Assembly (NCBI GenBank): GCA_051648405.1
Contig: JBOFFC010000061.1
Coordinates: forward strand, 1-24,715
Source of the DNA: JBOFFC01 sp051648405
Lineage (GTDB): Bacteria; Planctomycetota; Planctomycetia; Pirellulales; Lacipirellulaceae
Length of the DNA stretch: 24,715 nucleotides
Reading direction: 5' to 3'
Below are positions 14,212 through 22,438 of this stretch, piece after piece. Position numbers and translations under genes: made by a program. Each line of letters opens with the position of its first letter. Position 1 is the first letter of the stretch. Below the pieces are notes generated by a model. That model worked only from the letters and a program-made list of their open reading frames with translations, ran no database searches and was not told the origin of the DNA.

Positions 14212-15656
14212 TCGGCGCCGGCGACAGACCTCTGTGCTGCGAGCTCGCCCGAGCGGACGCACTGCGGCACGCCGACTCCGCGGTACGCGGCGCCGGCGAG
14301 CTCCAGGCGGGCGATCGCGGCGACACGGGCTTCGATTCGCTCGACCCGCTCGACGTGGCCGACGTGGTACTGCGGCATGCTGCGCGGCCAGCGCACGACG
14401 CGTCCCCACAGCGGTTCGCCACGGAGGCCGACGAGCGCGCGCAGTTCGTCCGCGGCTAGGCGAACGAGGGCGTCGTCGTCGAGTTCGGCACGTTGCGGGT
14501 CGAGCGCCCCCCCCACGAACGCCCGCGCGAGCAGCCCCCCGTCGGGCGCACGGCCGGGGAACTTGAGGCTCGCGAAGCTCACGGCCAGCACGCCGCGCTT
14601 CTCGATCGCCGGCACGACGAAGCCGAAGCCGTTGATCGGGTTCGCGACCTGGTCGGCACGCAGTCCCAAGCAAACGACCGACGCCCCCGCGTACTCGATC
14701 GCTGCGAGCTCGTCCGCCAGGCCCGTGTCAACGCCGCGCACGATCCGCGCCGCGTGGTGCGCGGGGGTCGCGACGATCACGCTGTCGAACCGGCCGAGGG
14801 AGTCACCGCGCGGATCGACGACGTTCCAGCCGGGCGCGGCGCCCGTTCGCTCGATCGCGGCGACCGGCCGCGAGAGCTTGACCCGCTCCGCCGGAAGCCG
14901 GGCTGCGACCGCGTCGATCAATTGCTTCATCCCGCCGCGGGGGGCGAGGAACAAGCCGTAGCGCGCGCCGCTCTCCGTGGCGTCCTCTATCGATGACGGC
15001 TGGCGACCAGCGCGCCACGCCGCGCGCAGCAGGCTGCCGTGCGTGCGCTCTTGCTCGACGAACTGCGGCAGCGTCGCCCGCATGCTCAGCTTCTCGGGGT
15101 CGGCCGTGTAGATCCCCCCGACCAGCGGCTGAACGAGTCGCTCGAACACCTCGCGCCCGAGGCGGCGGCGCGCGAACGACGCGACGCTCTCGTCGCTCGG
15201 GTCGCGCCGGCGGGGGACCAGCGGCTCGCAGGCGAGCCGCAGCTTGCCGGCGACGCTCAGCACGCTCGAATTGAGCGTCGGCCCGATCGGCCACGGCGAC
15301 ATCAGCACGAACCCGGGGGGGACGGGCCGCACGACGCCGCGCGAGACCACCAGAGCCCTCCGCCGCGCGGGGTCGGTCGGCAGCAGGTCGCTCGCGATGC
15401 CGACGCGCTGGCAGAGGTCGGTCGCCCAGGGGTCGCGGTTCAGGAAGTTGTCGGCGCTCCGCTCGACGAGCCACTCGCCGCCGGGGGCGTCAAACCGCTC
15501 GGTCTCAAGGACCCCCCCCAGGCGCGGCGTGCTCTCGAACAGCGTCCACTGGGCCGCGGGGGCGTTCTCCACGAGCCAGTGAGCAGCGGCGAGCCCCGCG
15601 ATCCCCCCGCCGACGATCGCGACGCGGCGTGGTGGTGGGGCTGTGGGATCGGGCAT
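14208..15656 (-). CDS. hemG: Protoporphyrinogen/coproporphyrinogen oxidase (HemG/HemY type)
   Basis: The product is 482 aa, the usual size. The FAD-binding Rossmann motif VGGGIAG is at residues 15-21, with the ribose-binding Glu41 at the end of strand 2, then RLGGVLETE. The C-terminus has the second FAD motif, GAAYRGVGVPQCVRSG, near residues 451-466. This oxygen-dependent flavoprotein family takes six electrons from protoporphyrinogen IX or coproporphyrinogen III in late heme synthesis; which of the two cannot be decided here. It is called hemY in Bacillus. The ATG at 15656 is used; a GTG 42 nt upstream would add 14 residues before the FAD motif. No Shine-Dalgarno is seen. No other heme gene lies in the window. 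The 256 nt between it and the next gene hold a repeat pair. Confidence 0.93.
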   Translation of the reverse strand: MPDPTAPPPRRVAIVGGGIAGLAAAHWLVENAPAAQWTLFESTPRLGGVLETERFDAPGGEWLVERSADNFLNRDPWATDLCQRVGIASDLLPTDPARRRALVVSRGVVRPVPPGFVLMSPWPIGPTLNSSVLSVAGKLRLACEPLVPRRRDPSDESVASFARRRLGREVFERLVQPLVGGIYTADPEKLSMRATLPQFVEQERTHGSLLRAAWRAGRQPSSIEDATESGARYGLFLAPRGGMKQLIDAVAARLPAERVKLSRPVAAIERTGAAPGWNVVDPRGDSLGRFDSVIVATPAHHAARIVRGVDTGLADELAAIEYAGASVVCLGLRADQVANPINGFGFVVPAIEKRGVLAVSFASLKFPGRAPDGGLLARAFVGGALDPQRAELDDDALVRLAADELRALVGLRGEPLWGRVVRWPRSMPQYHVGHVERVERIEARVAAIARLELAGAAYRGVGVPQCVRSGELAAQRSVAGAD

Positions 15657-15744
15657 CGAGCAGAGCGGGGTGAGGTCGGGTGCGCCAGCACCCTCCACGG
15701 TAACACGCTCGCGCGGTCGGCGCGAGCGGGGCCGTTTGGCGCGT

Positions 15745-15842
15745 CACTCCCCGCGCTGACGCGTGGGGCTCCCACCCACCGATTGGTGGAGTCGAATTCG
15801 GCGCTACTCCCCCGCGCTGACGTCGGGGGCTCGCCACCCGCG
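15745..15842. repeat. Two imperfect direct repeats of about 37 nt
   Basis: Copy A (15745-15781) and copy B (15805-15842) share ACTCCCC, GCGCTGACG, GGGGCTC and CCACCC in the same order. Each can fold into a small C-run/G-run hairpin. Copy A is followed by CCACC-GATT-GGTGG (15776-15789). The pair lies between the hemG start and the 3' end of the beta-barrel gene. Confidence 0.65.
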
Positions 15843-15887
15843 GGAAATCCAAATCCCGTTAGCCTGTCCCTCTCCTCTACTCTCTAT

Positions 15888-15906
15888 CATCTGCCATCTG
15901 CCATCT
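15888..15906. repeat. Short tandem CATCTGC repeat
   Basis: CATCTGC occurs twice in a row, followed by CATCT (15888-15906), ending 6 nt before the beta-barrel gene's stop codon. The surrounding stretch is pyrimidine-rich and AT-richer than the genes. Confidence 0.6.
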
Positions 15907-15912
15907 CGCGCG

Positions 15913-16917
15913 TCACCAACTCCCGCCGCGGCCCGCCCAGGCCCAGTAGCCGGCGGGCCGGCCGCCGAAGCGCCACTCGAGCCCGGTGCTGAACGTCAGG
16001 TTGTGCAGCGAGTCGGTGTCGTTCATGCCGAGCGCGAAGTTGTCCATCACCTCGGCTCGCCACACCAGCCAGTGACGGAACTGGTACTTCAACCCGCCGC
16101 CGAAGGGGAGCGTAAAAAGCATGTCGTGCTCGCGGCCAGCGGCGGTTGTGTACTCGATGTCGGTGAGGCCGACCCCCACACGCCAGTAGGGACGCAGCCG
16201 CGAGTCGCCCCACGGGTAGTACAGCAAGCTCGCGTCGTACAGGAACAGGTTGTCGCTCGCGTCGGTCGCGGTGCTCACCCCTTCGGCGGTCAGCTCGGGG
16301 GTCGACCAGCCGATGCGCATCTGGCTCCCCCAATAGTGGTCCCAGTCCCAACCGATCGAAGCGGCGCCGAACAGGTCGTTGCCGTGCTCGACGCCGTCGG
16401 CCGGGTCGGTGAGCATCACGAACGAGCCGAACTCGACGGCGACGTCGTAAGGTCGGTTGAGCCAACTCGTGCCGCGGAGGGGCATTCCGAAGCCCATCGC
16501 CCGGCCGTGCGTCGACGAGTGCCGCAGCGCCCCCTGGTCGAGCAGCCAGTGCCGGTAGGACGGCTGGGCGCCGATGCCATCGGCGCACTCGATCCCTTCG
16601 GGGGGGGACTCGGGCGGGCTGTCGCCCCACGGTGCGTCGGCGGGCACTTCCGGGGATGCGGGGTGCGTTTCGAGTTGGGTCGATTCCTCGATCAGCGTGG
16701 GAGTCGAATCGGCCGGCGCGACCAGTGGCGGCTCGTCGGCTGCTGCGACCCGCGTCACGGGCTGCTGGGCTACTGGCTGCTGCGGCGCGGGAAGCGCGCG
16801 GCGTTGCTCGGCGGCGTGGGCGCCCGAGGCGATCATCGTCACGAGCACTAACCATTGCGCGCACCGCAAACGCGGCGCGGCGAGCGGCAAACGCAAGAAC
16901 GTGGGCGAAGCGGACAA
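15913..16917 (-). CDS. Outer-membrane beta-barrel-like protein
   Basis: The product is 334 aa. The N-terminus is a signal peptide (CAQWLVLVTMIASGAHA, cleaved near residue 35). A Pro/Glu/Thr-rich linker runs to about residue 100. From about 130 the sequence alternates aromatic and small residues in beta-strand fashion (GAASIGWDWDHYW, LLYYPWGDSRLRPYWRVGVGL, LPFGGGLKYQFRHWLVWRAEV, LTFSTGLEWRF), like small OmpA-type or OmpW-type barrels. The C-terminus ends in Trp, as barrel proteins often end in an aromatic residue. The ligand or role is unknown. The start is TTG at 16917, supported by AGGA nine nt upstream on the minus strand (16930-16927); no ATG or GTG would give a complete signal peptide. 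It lies 153 nt downstream of the DUF1573 gene in the same direction. Confidence 0.72.
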   Translation of the reverse strand: MSASPTFLRLPLAAPRLRCAQWLVLVTMIASGAHAAEQRRALPAPQQPVAQQPVTRVAAADEPPLVAPADSTPTLIEESTQLETHPASPEVPADAPWGDSPPESPPEGIECADGIGAQPSYRHWLLDQGALRHSSTHGRAMGFGMPLRGTSWLNRPYDVAVEFGSFVMLTDPADGVEHGNDLFGAASIGWDWDHYWGSQMRIGWSTPELTAEGVSTATDASDNLFLYDASLLYYPWGDSRLRPYWRVGVGLTDIEYTTAAGREHDMLFTLPFGGGLKYQFRHWLVWRAEVMDNFALGMNDTDSLHNLTFSTGLEWRFGGRPAGYWAWAGRGGSW

Positions 16918-16953
16918 CGCGGCGGGTCCTGGCGGCGCAGAGAAAGGCCGCGG

Positions 16954-16959
16954 ACTCTA
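16954..16959 (-). promoter_or_regulatory. Weak -10-like hexamer before the beta-barrel gene
   Basis: TAGAGT on the minus strand at 16959-16954, 36 nt before the TTG start. A poor -35 (TTGCTC) lies 18 nt upstream. It resembles the hexamers before typA and tyrA. Confidence 0.25.
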
Positions 16960-17070
16960 CCGGGGCGCTCCGCAAGCGAGCAAGGCCGCAGCGAGAGCGA
17001 ATCGCAGCTTGCCGACGGGCGCCAGCACGCGCCCCACCGACGGGTGCTAGCTAAGGCGTGTTCGCCGTCG

Positions 17071-18138
17071 TCACGGGCCCGATGCGTCGGCCGTGCGGGC
17101 GCCCTCGGCGCCGGCCCCCGTCGTGGCAGAGGCGGGGGCTTCGGGCTCGGGCGCCGCGACGACGGTCGCGTACGCCTTGGCCGAGGTCGTGTACGACCCG
17201 CCGAGGGACGTCTCGATCGTGATCGGCGCCATCAGCCGGCCGGGGGCGCCGGTCGAAGCGAACTCGACCGACACCATCTGGCGGTTCGACTCTTTGTCCC
17301 CCGCGCTGCACGTGAACCGCGCGTCGTCGCAGCGGATCGCCGTGACGCGGAACGGCTTGTCGCACCGCACCAGCAGCTTCTTCTTGATCGATTTGCCTTG
17401 CTCGACGTCGCCGAGCACGAGGTGCTCGGGCGCTACGGTCAGGGCGGCGTTCACCTTGCCGACGACGTCGATCGGCACGCGGGGGTTCGACAGGTCGTTG
17501 GTGACGAGCACCAGTTGCTCGCTCAAGAAGCCCGACTTCGCCGTTGGGAGCAGGCGGACGACTAGGTCGTAGCTCACCTTGCCCCCCATCCGGCCGCGCT
17601 CGACGAGCTCGGCTTCGAGCGAGTCGTTGACGCTGCGCACGTCGTCGATCCGCCAATCGGAGCGGCCGGCGTAGACGATCGAGAGGGTCTTCTCCCGCGA
17701 TTCGCCTTGGTTGAGGCTCTCAAAATCGACCGACCCCGGCTCGAACACCACGTCGCCCCGGATATTCCCGTGGACCCGCAACTGAATCTGTGCCGGGTAC
17801 GGCTTGGTGATCTGCACGGTGAGCGTGGCGCTGTGCGGGCCGGTGAAGGTCCGCGTGTTGAACGTCGCGACGACGTAGGCCTTCTCGTAGGTCTTGATCG
17901 AGCCGTTCTCGATCGTCGGCGTCGTGCAGCCGCAACTCGAGCGGACACTCGCGACCTCGACGTCTTCTTTGAAGATGTTCTTGACCTCAAACCGGTAGAC
18001 AGTGTCCGAGCCGCGCGCGACGACGCCGAAGTCGTGGTCGAGCTTGTCGAACATCTTTGCCGCCCACGGCTGGCCGACCGCCGCCGTGGCGAGCGGGAGG
18101 CAAAGGGCGAAGAACGCGGCAGCGAGCAAGCGGGGCAT
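17071..18138 (-). CDS. DUF1573 domain protein, exported
   Basis: The product is 355 aa. Residues 1-22 are a signal peptide (MPRLLAAAFFALCLPLATAA). The mature part opens with the DUF1573 domain (HDFGVVARGSDTVYRFEVKN), including the conserved Cys-Gly-Cys of this family at Cys69 and Cys71 (SSCGCTTP). The domain is an immunoglobulin-like fold related to ASH/MSP modules. The rest continues as further Ig-like strands (FGSVDF-like and LVLGDVEQGKSIKKKLLV), ending in an Ala/Pro-rich tail of about 35 residues. Planctomycete genomes have many such proteins, and the function is not known; a structural role in the envelope or disulfide/thiol chemistry is a guess. The ATG at 18138 gives a clean signal peptide. 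ATG codons at 18195 and 18222 would add a Pro-rich extension in front. No Shine-Dalgarno is visible. Confidence 0.88.
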   Translation of the reverse strand: MPRLLAAAFFALCLPLATAAVGQPWAAKMFDKLDHDFGVVARGSDTVYRFEVKNIFKEDVEVASVRSSCGCTTPTIENGSIKTYEKAYVVATFNTRTFTGPHSATLTVQITKPYPAQIQLRVHGNIRGDVVFEPGSVDFESLNQGESREKTLSIVYAGRSDWRIDDVRSVNDSLEAELVERGRMGGKVSYDLVVRLLPTAKSGFLSEQLVLVTNDLSNPRVPIDVVGKVNAALTVAPEHLVLGDVEQGKSIKKKLLVRCDKPFRVTAIRCDDARFTCSAGDKESNRQMVSVEFASTGAPGRLMAPITIETSLGGSYTTSAKAYATVVAAPEPEAPASATTGAGAEGARTADASGP

Positions 18139-18505
18139 GGAAGCGGGGGCTGGCAGGCGGGGCGGCGGCTCGTTGGGTGGGGTCGCAGACGCCATTGCAT
18201 CGACAGCGCTTGGCCGCATCACCCCGTTGCTGAAGCGTAACGCCTACGCCCGCGAAGAGCGACACGGCGCGGCTTGAGAATAGGGCGAATATCGACCGAG
18301 CGAGCGGATCGATGCGGGAGTGCGACAAATAGGTCAAGTGGGATGAATGGGGCGTTCGTGACGCCGCGCGATCGAGCGTCGCGTCGCGTCGAGATCCGCC
18401 CCCCCGGGTGCGTCCACTCCGGTGAAGCGCTAGACTGGCCGCGGCGCCATCACCCCGTCGCCGCAGCGCTTTCGCAACGACCCGTTCCGCCGCAAGGCCT
18501 GTCGC
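18139..18505. other. 367-nt divergent intergenic region
   Basis: It separates the DUF1573 gene (minus) from tyrA (plus). A -10-like TAGACT lies at 18431-18436. The stretch 18278-18345 is AT-richer (GAATAGGGCGAATATCG; CAAATAGGTCAAG) and may hold the minus-strand promoter, but no convincing -35/-10 pair was found. Nothing gene-like is seen. Confidence 0.5.
18431..18436 (+). promoter_or_regulatory. Possible -10 element of tyrA-purL-purQ
   Basis: TAGACT, four of six matches to TATAAT, 69 nt before the TTG start of tyrA. No good -35 is seen at 16-18 nt upstream. The call rests partly on its likeness to the TAGAAT before typA. Confidence 0.25.
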
Positions 18506-19372
18506 TTGTCCGAGTTCCCCTACCAGTCCGTCGCGATCGTTGGCGCCGGCCTCATCGGGGGGTCGGTCGGCCTGGCGCTGCGCGAGCGGAAGCTCGCCCG
18601 CCGAACCGTCGCCTTGGCCCGCTCCGAGGAGTCGGCCCGCCGCGTGCTGCGGGCCGGGGTAGTCGATGAGGCGACGACCAGCGCGGGGGAGGGGCTGCTG
18701 GACGCCGACGTGGTCGTCGTCGCCACGCCGGTCGGCCGGGTCGCCGAGTCGGTCCTTGCGGCGCTACGGCTAGCGCCCGCAGGAGCCCTCGTAACCGACG
18801 CCGGCAGCACCAAGGCCACGATCGTCGCCGCAGTCGAGTCGGGCTTGGCGGCGATCGCACGCGAGGCTTACCCCGCATTCGTCGCCGCCCACCCCCTCGC
18901 CGGGGACCACCGCACGGGGCCCGAGGCGGCCCGCGCCGGGCTGTTCCAGGGCGCCGTGACGATCCTCACCCCCACGGCGGCGACCCCCGAAGCGGCCGTT
19001 GAGCGCGCCCGCACGTTCTGGAGCTCGCTCGGCTGCCGCGTCGAAGTGATGACCCCCGCGGCCCACGACGCGTGCCTTGCCCTGACCAGCCACGTGCCAC
19101 ACGTCGCCGCGGCGGCCGTCGCCGCGACGACGCCGCTCGAGGCGCTGGCGATGGCGGCCACGGGCTGGGCCGACACGACGCGGATCGCGGCGGGCTCGCC
19201 CGAGCTGTGGCGCGACATCCTGCTCGCCAACCGCGGCCCGGTGGCCGAGGGGCTGCGGTCGCTAGGGGACCTGCTGCGGGCCTACGCGGTCGCGCTCGAC
19301 GCGGCCGACGGGCCGACTCTGGAACGATTACTCGAGGAAGGGAGGCGCCGCCGCGATGCTCTGGGAAGTTGA
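18506..19372 (+). CDS. tyrA: Prephenate dehydrogenase (TyrA)
   Basis: The product is 288 aa. The NAD(P)-binding motif GAGLIGGS is at residues 13-20, then ATPVG (73-77) and TDAGSTK (97-103). The active-site histidine is in HPLAG (His129), as in the Aquifex enzyme, with the partner motif SHVPH at 195-199. It oxidatively decarboxylates prephenate to 4-hydroxyphenylpyruvate (or arogenate to tyrosine). There is no chorismate mutase domain and no ACT domain, so feedback control by tyrosine is not evident. The start is TTG at 18506, with AAGG at 18494-18497 eight nt before it; no ATG lies upstream in frame at a sensible distance. Its last 17 nt overlap purL in another frame, implying translational coupling. 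Confidence 0.92.
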   Translation: MSEFPYQSVAIVGAGLIGGSVGLALRERKLARRTVALARSEESARRVLRAGVVDEATTSAGEGLLDADVVVVATPVGRVAESVLAALRLAPAGALVTDAGSTKATIVAAVESGLAAIAREAYPAFVAAHPLAGDHRTGPEAARAGLFQGAVTILTPTAATPEAAVERARTFWSSLGCRVEVMTPAAHDACLALTSHVPHVAAAAVAATTPLEALAMAATGWADTTRIAAGSPELWRDILLANRGPVAEGLRSLGDLLRAYAVALDAADGPTLERLLEEGRRRRDALGS

Positions 19373-22304
19373 TGTCCTACCGGCGGAGGGGCGCGCCGAT
19401 CGGGCCGCCGAGCGCTTCGCCGCTTCGGCGGCCGAAGTCGACGAGCGCGGCGTGACCGCGGCCACGGCGCGGGGCTTCTTACTCGAGGGGAGGTCGCTCG
19501 ACCGCTCCGCGATCGAGCGGATCGCCGCCGAGCTGCTCACCGATTCGGTGGTCGAGATGCACCGCCTTGGCCGCGTGACCGACCCGGTGCTCGCCGCCGC
19601 TCCGGCACGCGTCGGAGCCGGCGCAACGCTCGTGCAGGTGCTCTACAAGACGGGCGTGATGGACCCGACTGCGCAGAGCGTCGAGCGGGCCGTCGAAGAC
19701 CTCGGCCTCCCCCCGTGCCGCGTGCAGACGCTTCGCAAGTACTGGGTCGCCGGCGTCCCCGCCGACCGGCTCTCCGAGCTGTGCGGCAAGCTGGTCGCGA
19801 ACGACGCCATCGAGCGTGTGGTGCTCGGCCCGCTCTCGATCGACCGCCTCGACCGGGGCCGCCCTTACGAGTTCGTGCTGCGTACGACGCCGATCCTGGG
19901 GCTCGACGCCGAGGGGCTCGCCCGGCTCAGCCGCGAGGGGCAGCTCTACTTGCAGCCCGCCGAGATGCTCGCCATCCAGCGGTACTTCGCCGAGCTGGGG
20001 CGCGAGCCGACCGACGTCGAGCTCGAAACGATCGCCCAAACGTGGAGCGAGCACTGCAGCCACAAGACGCTCGCCGGCCGGATCGCCTACCGCGACGAGC
20101 GGGGCGAGCGGCGGTTCGAGAACATGCTCAAGGAGACGATCTTCGCGGCTACCAACACGCTGCGCCAGCGGTGGGGCGCCGACGACTGGTGCGTCAGCGT
20201 CTTCAAGGACAACGCCGGGATCGTGCTGTTCGACGAGCAGGACAACGTCACGTTCAAGGTCGAGACGCACAACCACCCGTCGGCGCTCGAGCCCTACGGG
20301 GGCGCCAACACGGGGCTCGGCGGCGTCCTGCGCGACACGCTCGGGACCGGGCTGGGGGCCAAGCCCGTGGCGAGCACCGACGTCTTTTGCTTCGCCCCCC
20401 CCGCGACCCCCGACGCGTCGCTCCCGGCGGGGGTGCTCGCCCCGCGGCGCGTGATGCGCGGCGTGGTCGAGGGGGTCCGCGACTACGGCAACCGGATGGG
20501 GATCCCGACCGTCAACGGCGCGATCTGCTTCGACGAGCGGTACCTCGGCAACCCGCTCGTGTTCTGCGGATCGGTAGGCGTCGTGCCGCGCGACAAGTCC
20601 TTCAAAGAGACGCAGCCGGGGGACCTCATTGTCGCCCTCGGCGGTCGGACGGGTCGCGACGGGATCCACGGGGCGACGTTCTCGAGCGCCGAGCTCACCA
20701 GCGAGAGCGAGTCGCTCTCCGGGGGCGCCGTGCAGATCGGCAACGCGATCGAAGAGAAAAAAGTCCTCGACGCGCTGCTCGCCGCGCGCGACCGCGGGTT
20801 GTTCACCGCGGTCACCGATTGCGGCGCCGGGGGCTTCTCGAGCGCCGTCGGCGAGATGGGGGAAGCGATCGGCGCCGAGGTCGACCTCGACCTCGCCCCG
20901 CTGAAGTACGACGGGTTGTCGTACACCGAGGTCTGGATCTCGGAGGCGCAAGAGCGGATGGTGCTCTCCGTGCCCGAATCGAGCTGGGACGAGCTCCGGG
21001 CGCTGTGCGCCGCGGAGGGGGTCGAAGCGACCGTCCTGGGGCGTTTCGTTCCTACGGGGAACCTGACGCTCCGCTTCCGCGGGCAGGTCGTCGGCGAGTT
21101 GCCGATGGCGTTCCTGCACGGCGGCCGGCCCCCCGTGGTGCGCGAGGCGGTCTACGAGCCGCCGGCGACCCTCCCGTTCGCGGGCCCCGCACGCGCCGAC
21201 TACACGGCCGACCTGCTGGCGATCCTGGCCGCGCCCAACGTGGCCAGCAAGGAGTGGGTCGTCCGCCAGTACGACCACGAGGTGCAGGGGGGGAGCGTCG
21301 TGAAGCCGCTCGTTGGCCCGCGGGGCGACGGACCGGGGAACGCGGCGGTCGTGCGGCCGAAGCTCTCTAGCCGGCGTGGCATCGCGATCGGGTGCGGCCT
21401 CAACCCGCGCTACGGCGACTTCGACACCTACCGGATGGCGGCGAGCGCGATCGACGAGGCGATCCGCAACGTGGTCGCCGTCGGCGCCGACCCGGCGCGG
21501 GTGGCGCTGCTCGACAACTTCTGCTGGGGGGACTGCGAGCGGGCCTCGACGCTCGGCGCGCTGGTGCGTGCGGCGCTCGCCTGCCACGACCTGGTCCTGG
21601 AGCTCGACACGCCGTTCATCAGCGGCAAGGACAGCCTCAACAACGAGTTCCGCTACGACGGCCCCGACGGCGAGCGGCGTTCGATCGCCATCCCGCCGAC
21701 GCTGCTGATCAGCGCGCTGGGGCAACTCGACGACGTGGCCCACGCGACGACAATGGACCTTAAGTGCGCCGGGAACTCGCTCTACGTCGTGGGACTGACG
21801 CGCAACGAGCTCGGCGGCTCGCACTACGCGCTGGTGACCGGCGCCAGCGGCGGCGAGGCGCCGACGGTCGATCCGGCGCTCGCCCGCGCGGTGTTCGCGG
21901 GGGTTCACCGCGCGATCCGCGGGGGGGTGATCGCAGCCTGCCACGACGCCAGCGAGGGGGGCCTCGCCGCGGCGCTCGCCGAGATGGCGTTCACAGGCGA
22001 ACTCGGCGCCGAGATCGACCTCAGCGAAGCCCCGGCGACCGACCTGGGGAACAGCGACGCGGCGACGCTCGCACTGCTGTTCAGCGAGTCGAACACGCGG
22101 TTCGTCTGCGAGGTTCCCGCAGGGAGCGAGGCCCGGTTCGAGCGATTTCTCGGCGACGCGCCGCACGCGCGGGTCGGCATCGTCTCGGCCGAGCCGAAGC
22201 TCTCGATCACCACGTTTGGCCAGACCCGCGTCGCGGCCGACCTCGCAACGCTCAAGACCGCGTGGCAAACGCCGCTGTTGAAACTAGACAGGATTCCAGG
22301 ATGA
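19356..22304 (+). CDS. purL: Phosphoribosylformylglycinamidine synthase, PurL with PurS-like N-terminus
   Basis: The product is 982 aa. It makes FGAM from FGAR, ATP and glutamine-derived ammonia in purine synthesis. Residues 1-85 and about 90-160 are two PurS-like halves; the second (VQVLYKTGVMDP ... LCGKLVANDAIERVV) matches free-standing PurS well. The catalytic part carries SEHCSHK (231-237) and ETHNHPSALEPYGGANTG (303-320), then two AIRS-type halves. No glutaminase domain is attached; it is supplied by PurQ next door. Free PurL is about 720-740 aa and the fully fused form about 1300, so this is the intermediate arrangement. AAGGGAGG at 19338-19345 (10 nt before the ATG) supports the start, inside the tyrA 3' end. 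The last residues (LDRIPG) and the stop codon lie in a palindromic repeat. Confidence 0.96.
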   Translation: MLWEVDVLPAEGRADRAAERFAASAAEVDERGVTAATARGFLLEGRSLDRSAIERIAAELLTDSVVEMHRLGRVTDPVLAAAPARVGAGATLVQVLYKTGVMDPTAQSVERAVEDLGLPPCRVQTLRKYWVAGVPADRLSELCGKLVANDAIERVVLGPLSIDRLDRGRPYEFVLRTTPILGLDAEGLARLSREGQLYLQPAEMLAIQRYFAELGREPTDVELETIAQTWSEHCSHKTLAGRIAYRDERGERRFENMLKETIFAATNTLRQRWGADDWCVSVFKDNAGIVLFDEQDNVTFKVETHNHPSALEPYGGANTGLGGVLRDTLGTGLGAKPVASTDVFCFAPPATPDASLPAGVLAPRRVMRGVVEGVRDYGNRMGIPTVNGAICFDERYLGNPLVFCGSVGVVPRDKSFKETQPGDLIVALGGRTGRDGIHGATFSSAELTSESESLSGGAVQIGNAIEEKKVLDALLAARDRGLFTAVTDCGAGGFSSAVGEMGEAIGAEVDLDLAPLKYDGLSYTEVWISEAQERMVLSVPESSWDELRALCAAEGVEATVLGRFVPTGNLTLRFRGQVVGELPMAFLHGGRPPVVREAVYEPPATLPFAGPARADYTADLLAILAAPNVASKEWVVRQYDHEVQGGSVVKPLVGPRGDGPGNAAVVRPKLSSRRGIAIGCGLNPRYGDFDTYRMAASAIDEAIRNVVAVGADPARVALLDNFCWGDCERASTLGALVRAALACHDLVLELDTPFISGKDSLNNEFRYDGPDGERRSIAIPPTLLISALGQLDDVAHATTMDLKCAGNSLYVVGLTRNELGGSHYALVTGASGGEAPTVDPALARAVFAGVHRAIRGGVIAACHDASEGGLAAALAEMAFTGELGAEIDLSEAPATDLGNSDAATLALLFSESNTRFVCEVPAGSEARFERFLGDAPHARVGIVSAEPKLSITTFGQTRVAADLATLKTAWQTPLLKLDRIPG

Positions 22305-22406
22305 CGACGAACCCGGATTTTCAGGAGAAGCGAAGCAAAGAGGGACGGGACTTGTTGACTTCTGTTCCTGTAAATCCCTTCCCGTAATCCTGAGATCCTG
22401 TCGAGC
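22284..22406. repeat. Imperfect 123-nt palindrome between purL and purQ
   Basis: The left arm from 22284 (CTAGACAGGAT...CAGGAT...GGATTTTCAGGA) is matched by the reverse complement of the right arm ending at 22406 (CTCGACAGGAT...CAGGAT...GGATTTACAGGA). The arms are about 45 nt each, with an irregular centre (22331-22360). The PurL stop TGA (22302-22304) is inside the left arm. From memory, similar ATCCTGTAAATCCTG text recurs between genes in planctomycetes and other phyla. Confidence 0.8.
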
Positions 22407-22438
22407 TTCCTTCGTCGATCTCAATCGGACCTCTCGCC

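Noticed and set aside
12718..14673. Minus-strand 651-codon open frame opposite the SHD1 protein gene, plus other long open frames in the same region
   Set aside because: They mirror the biased GC-rich repeat codons of the plus-strand gene, give Gly/Arg/Val-rich or Ser/Ala-rich low-complexity text without domains, and cross into hemG.
15745..15906. Possible CRISPR array
   Set aside because: Only two imperfect repeats with a single short gap, no further units and no cas genes.
16360..16400. A DLFG tetrapeptide in the beta-barrel protein, like the motif in the SHD1 protein
   Set aside because: A single copy within a likely beta-strand, without the trailing acidic residue. Four residues can match by chance.
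19479..22268. Minus-strand 929-codon open frame opposite purL
   Set aside because: Shadow of purL. It is rich in Arg, Glu and Val with no recognisable domain, while purL has full catalytic motifs.
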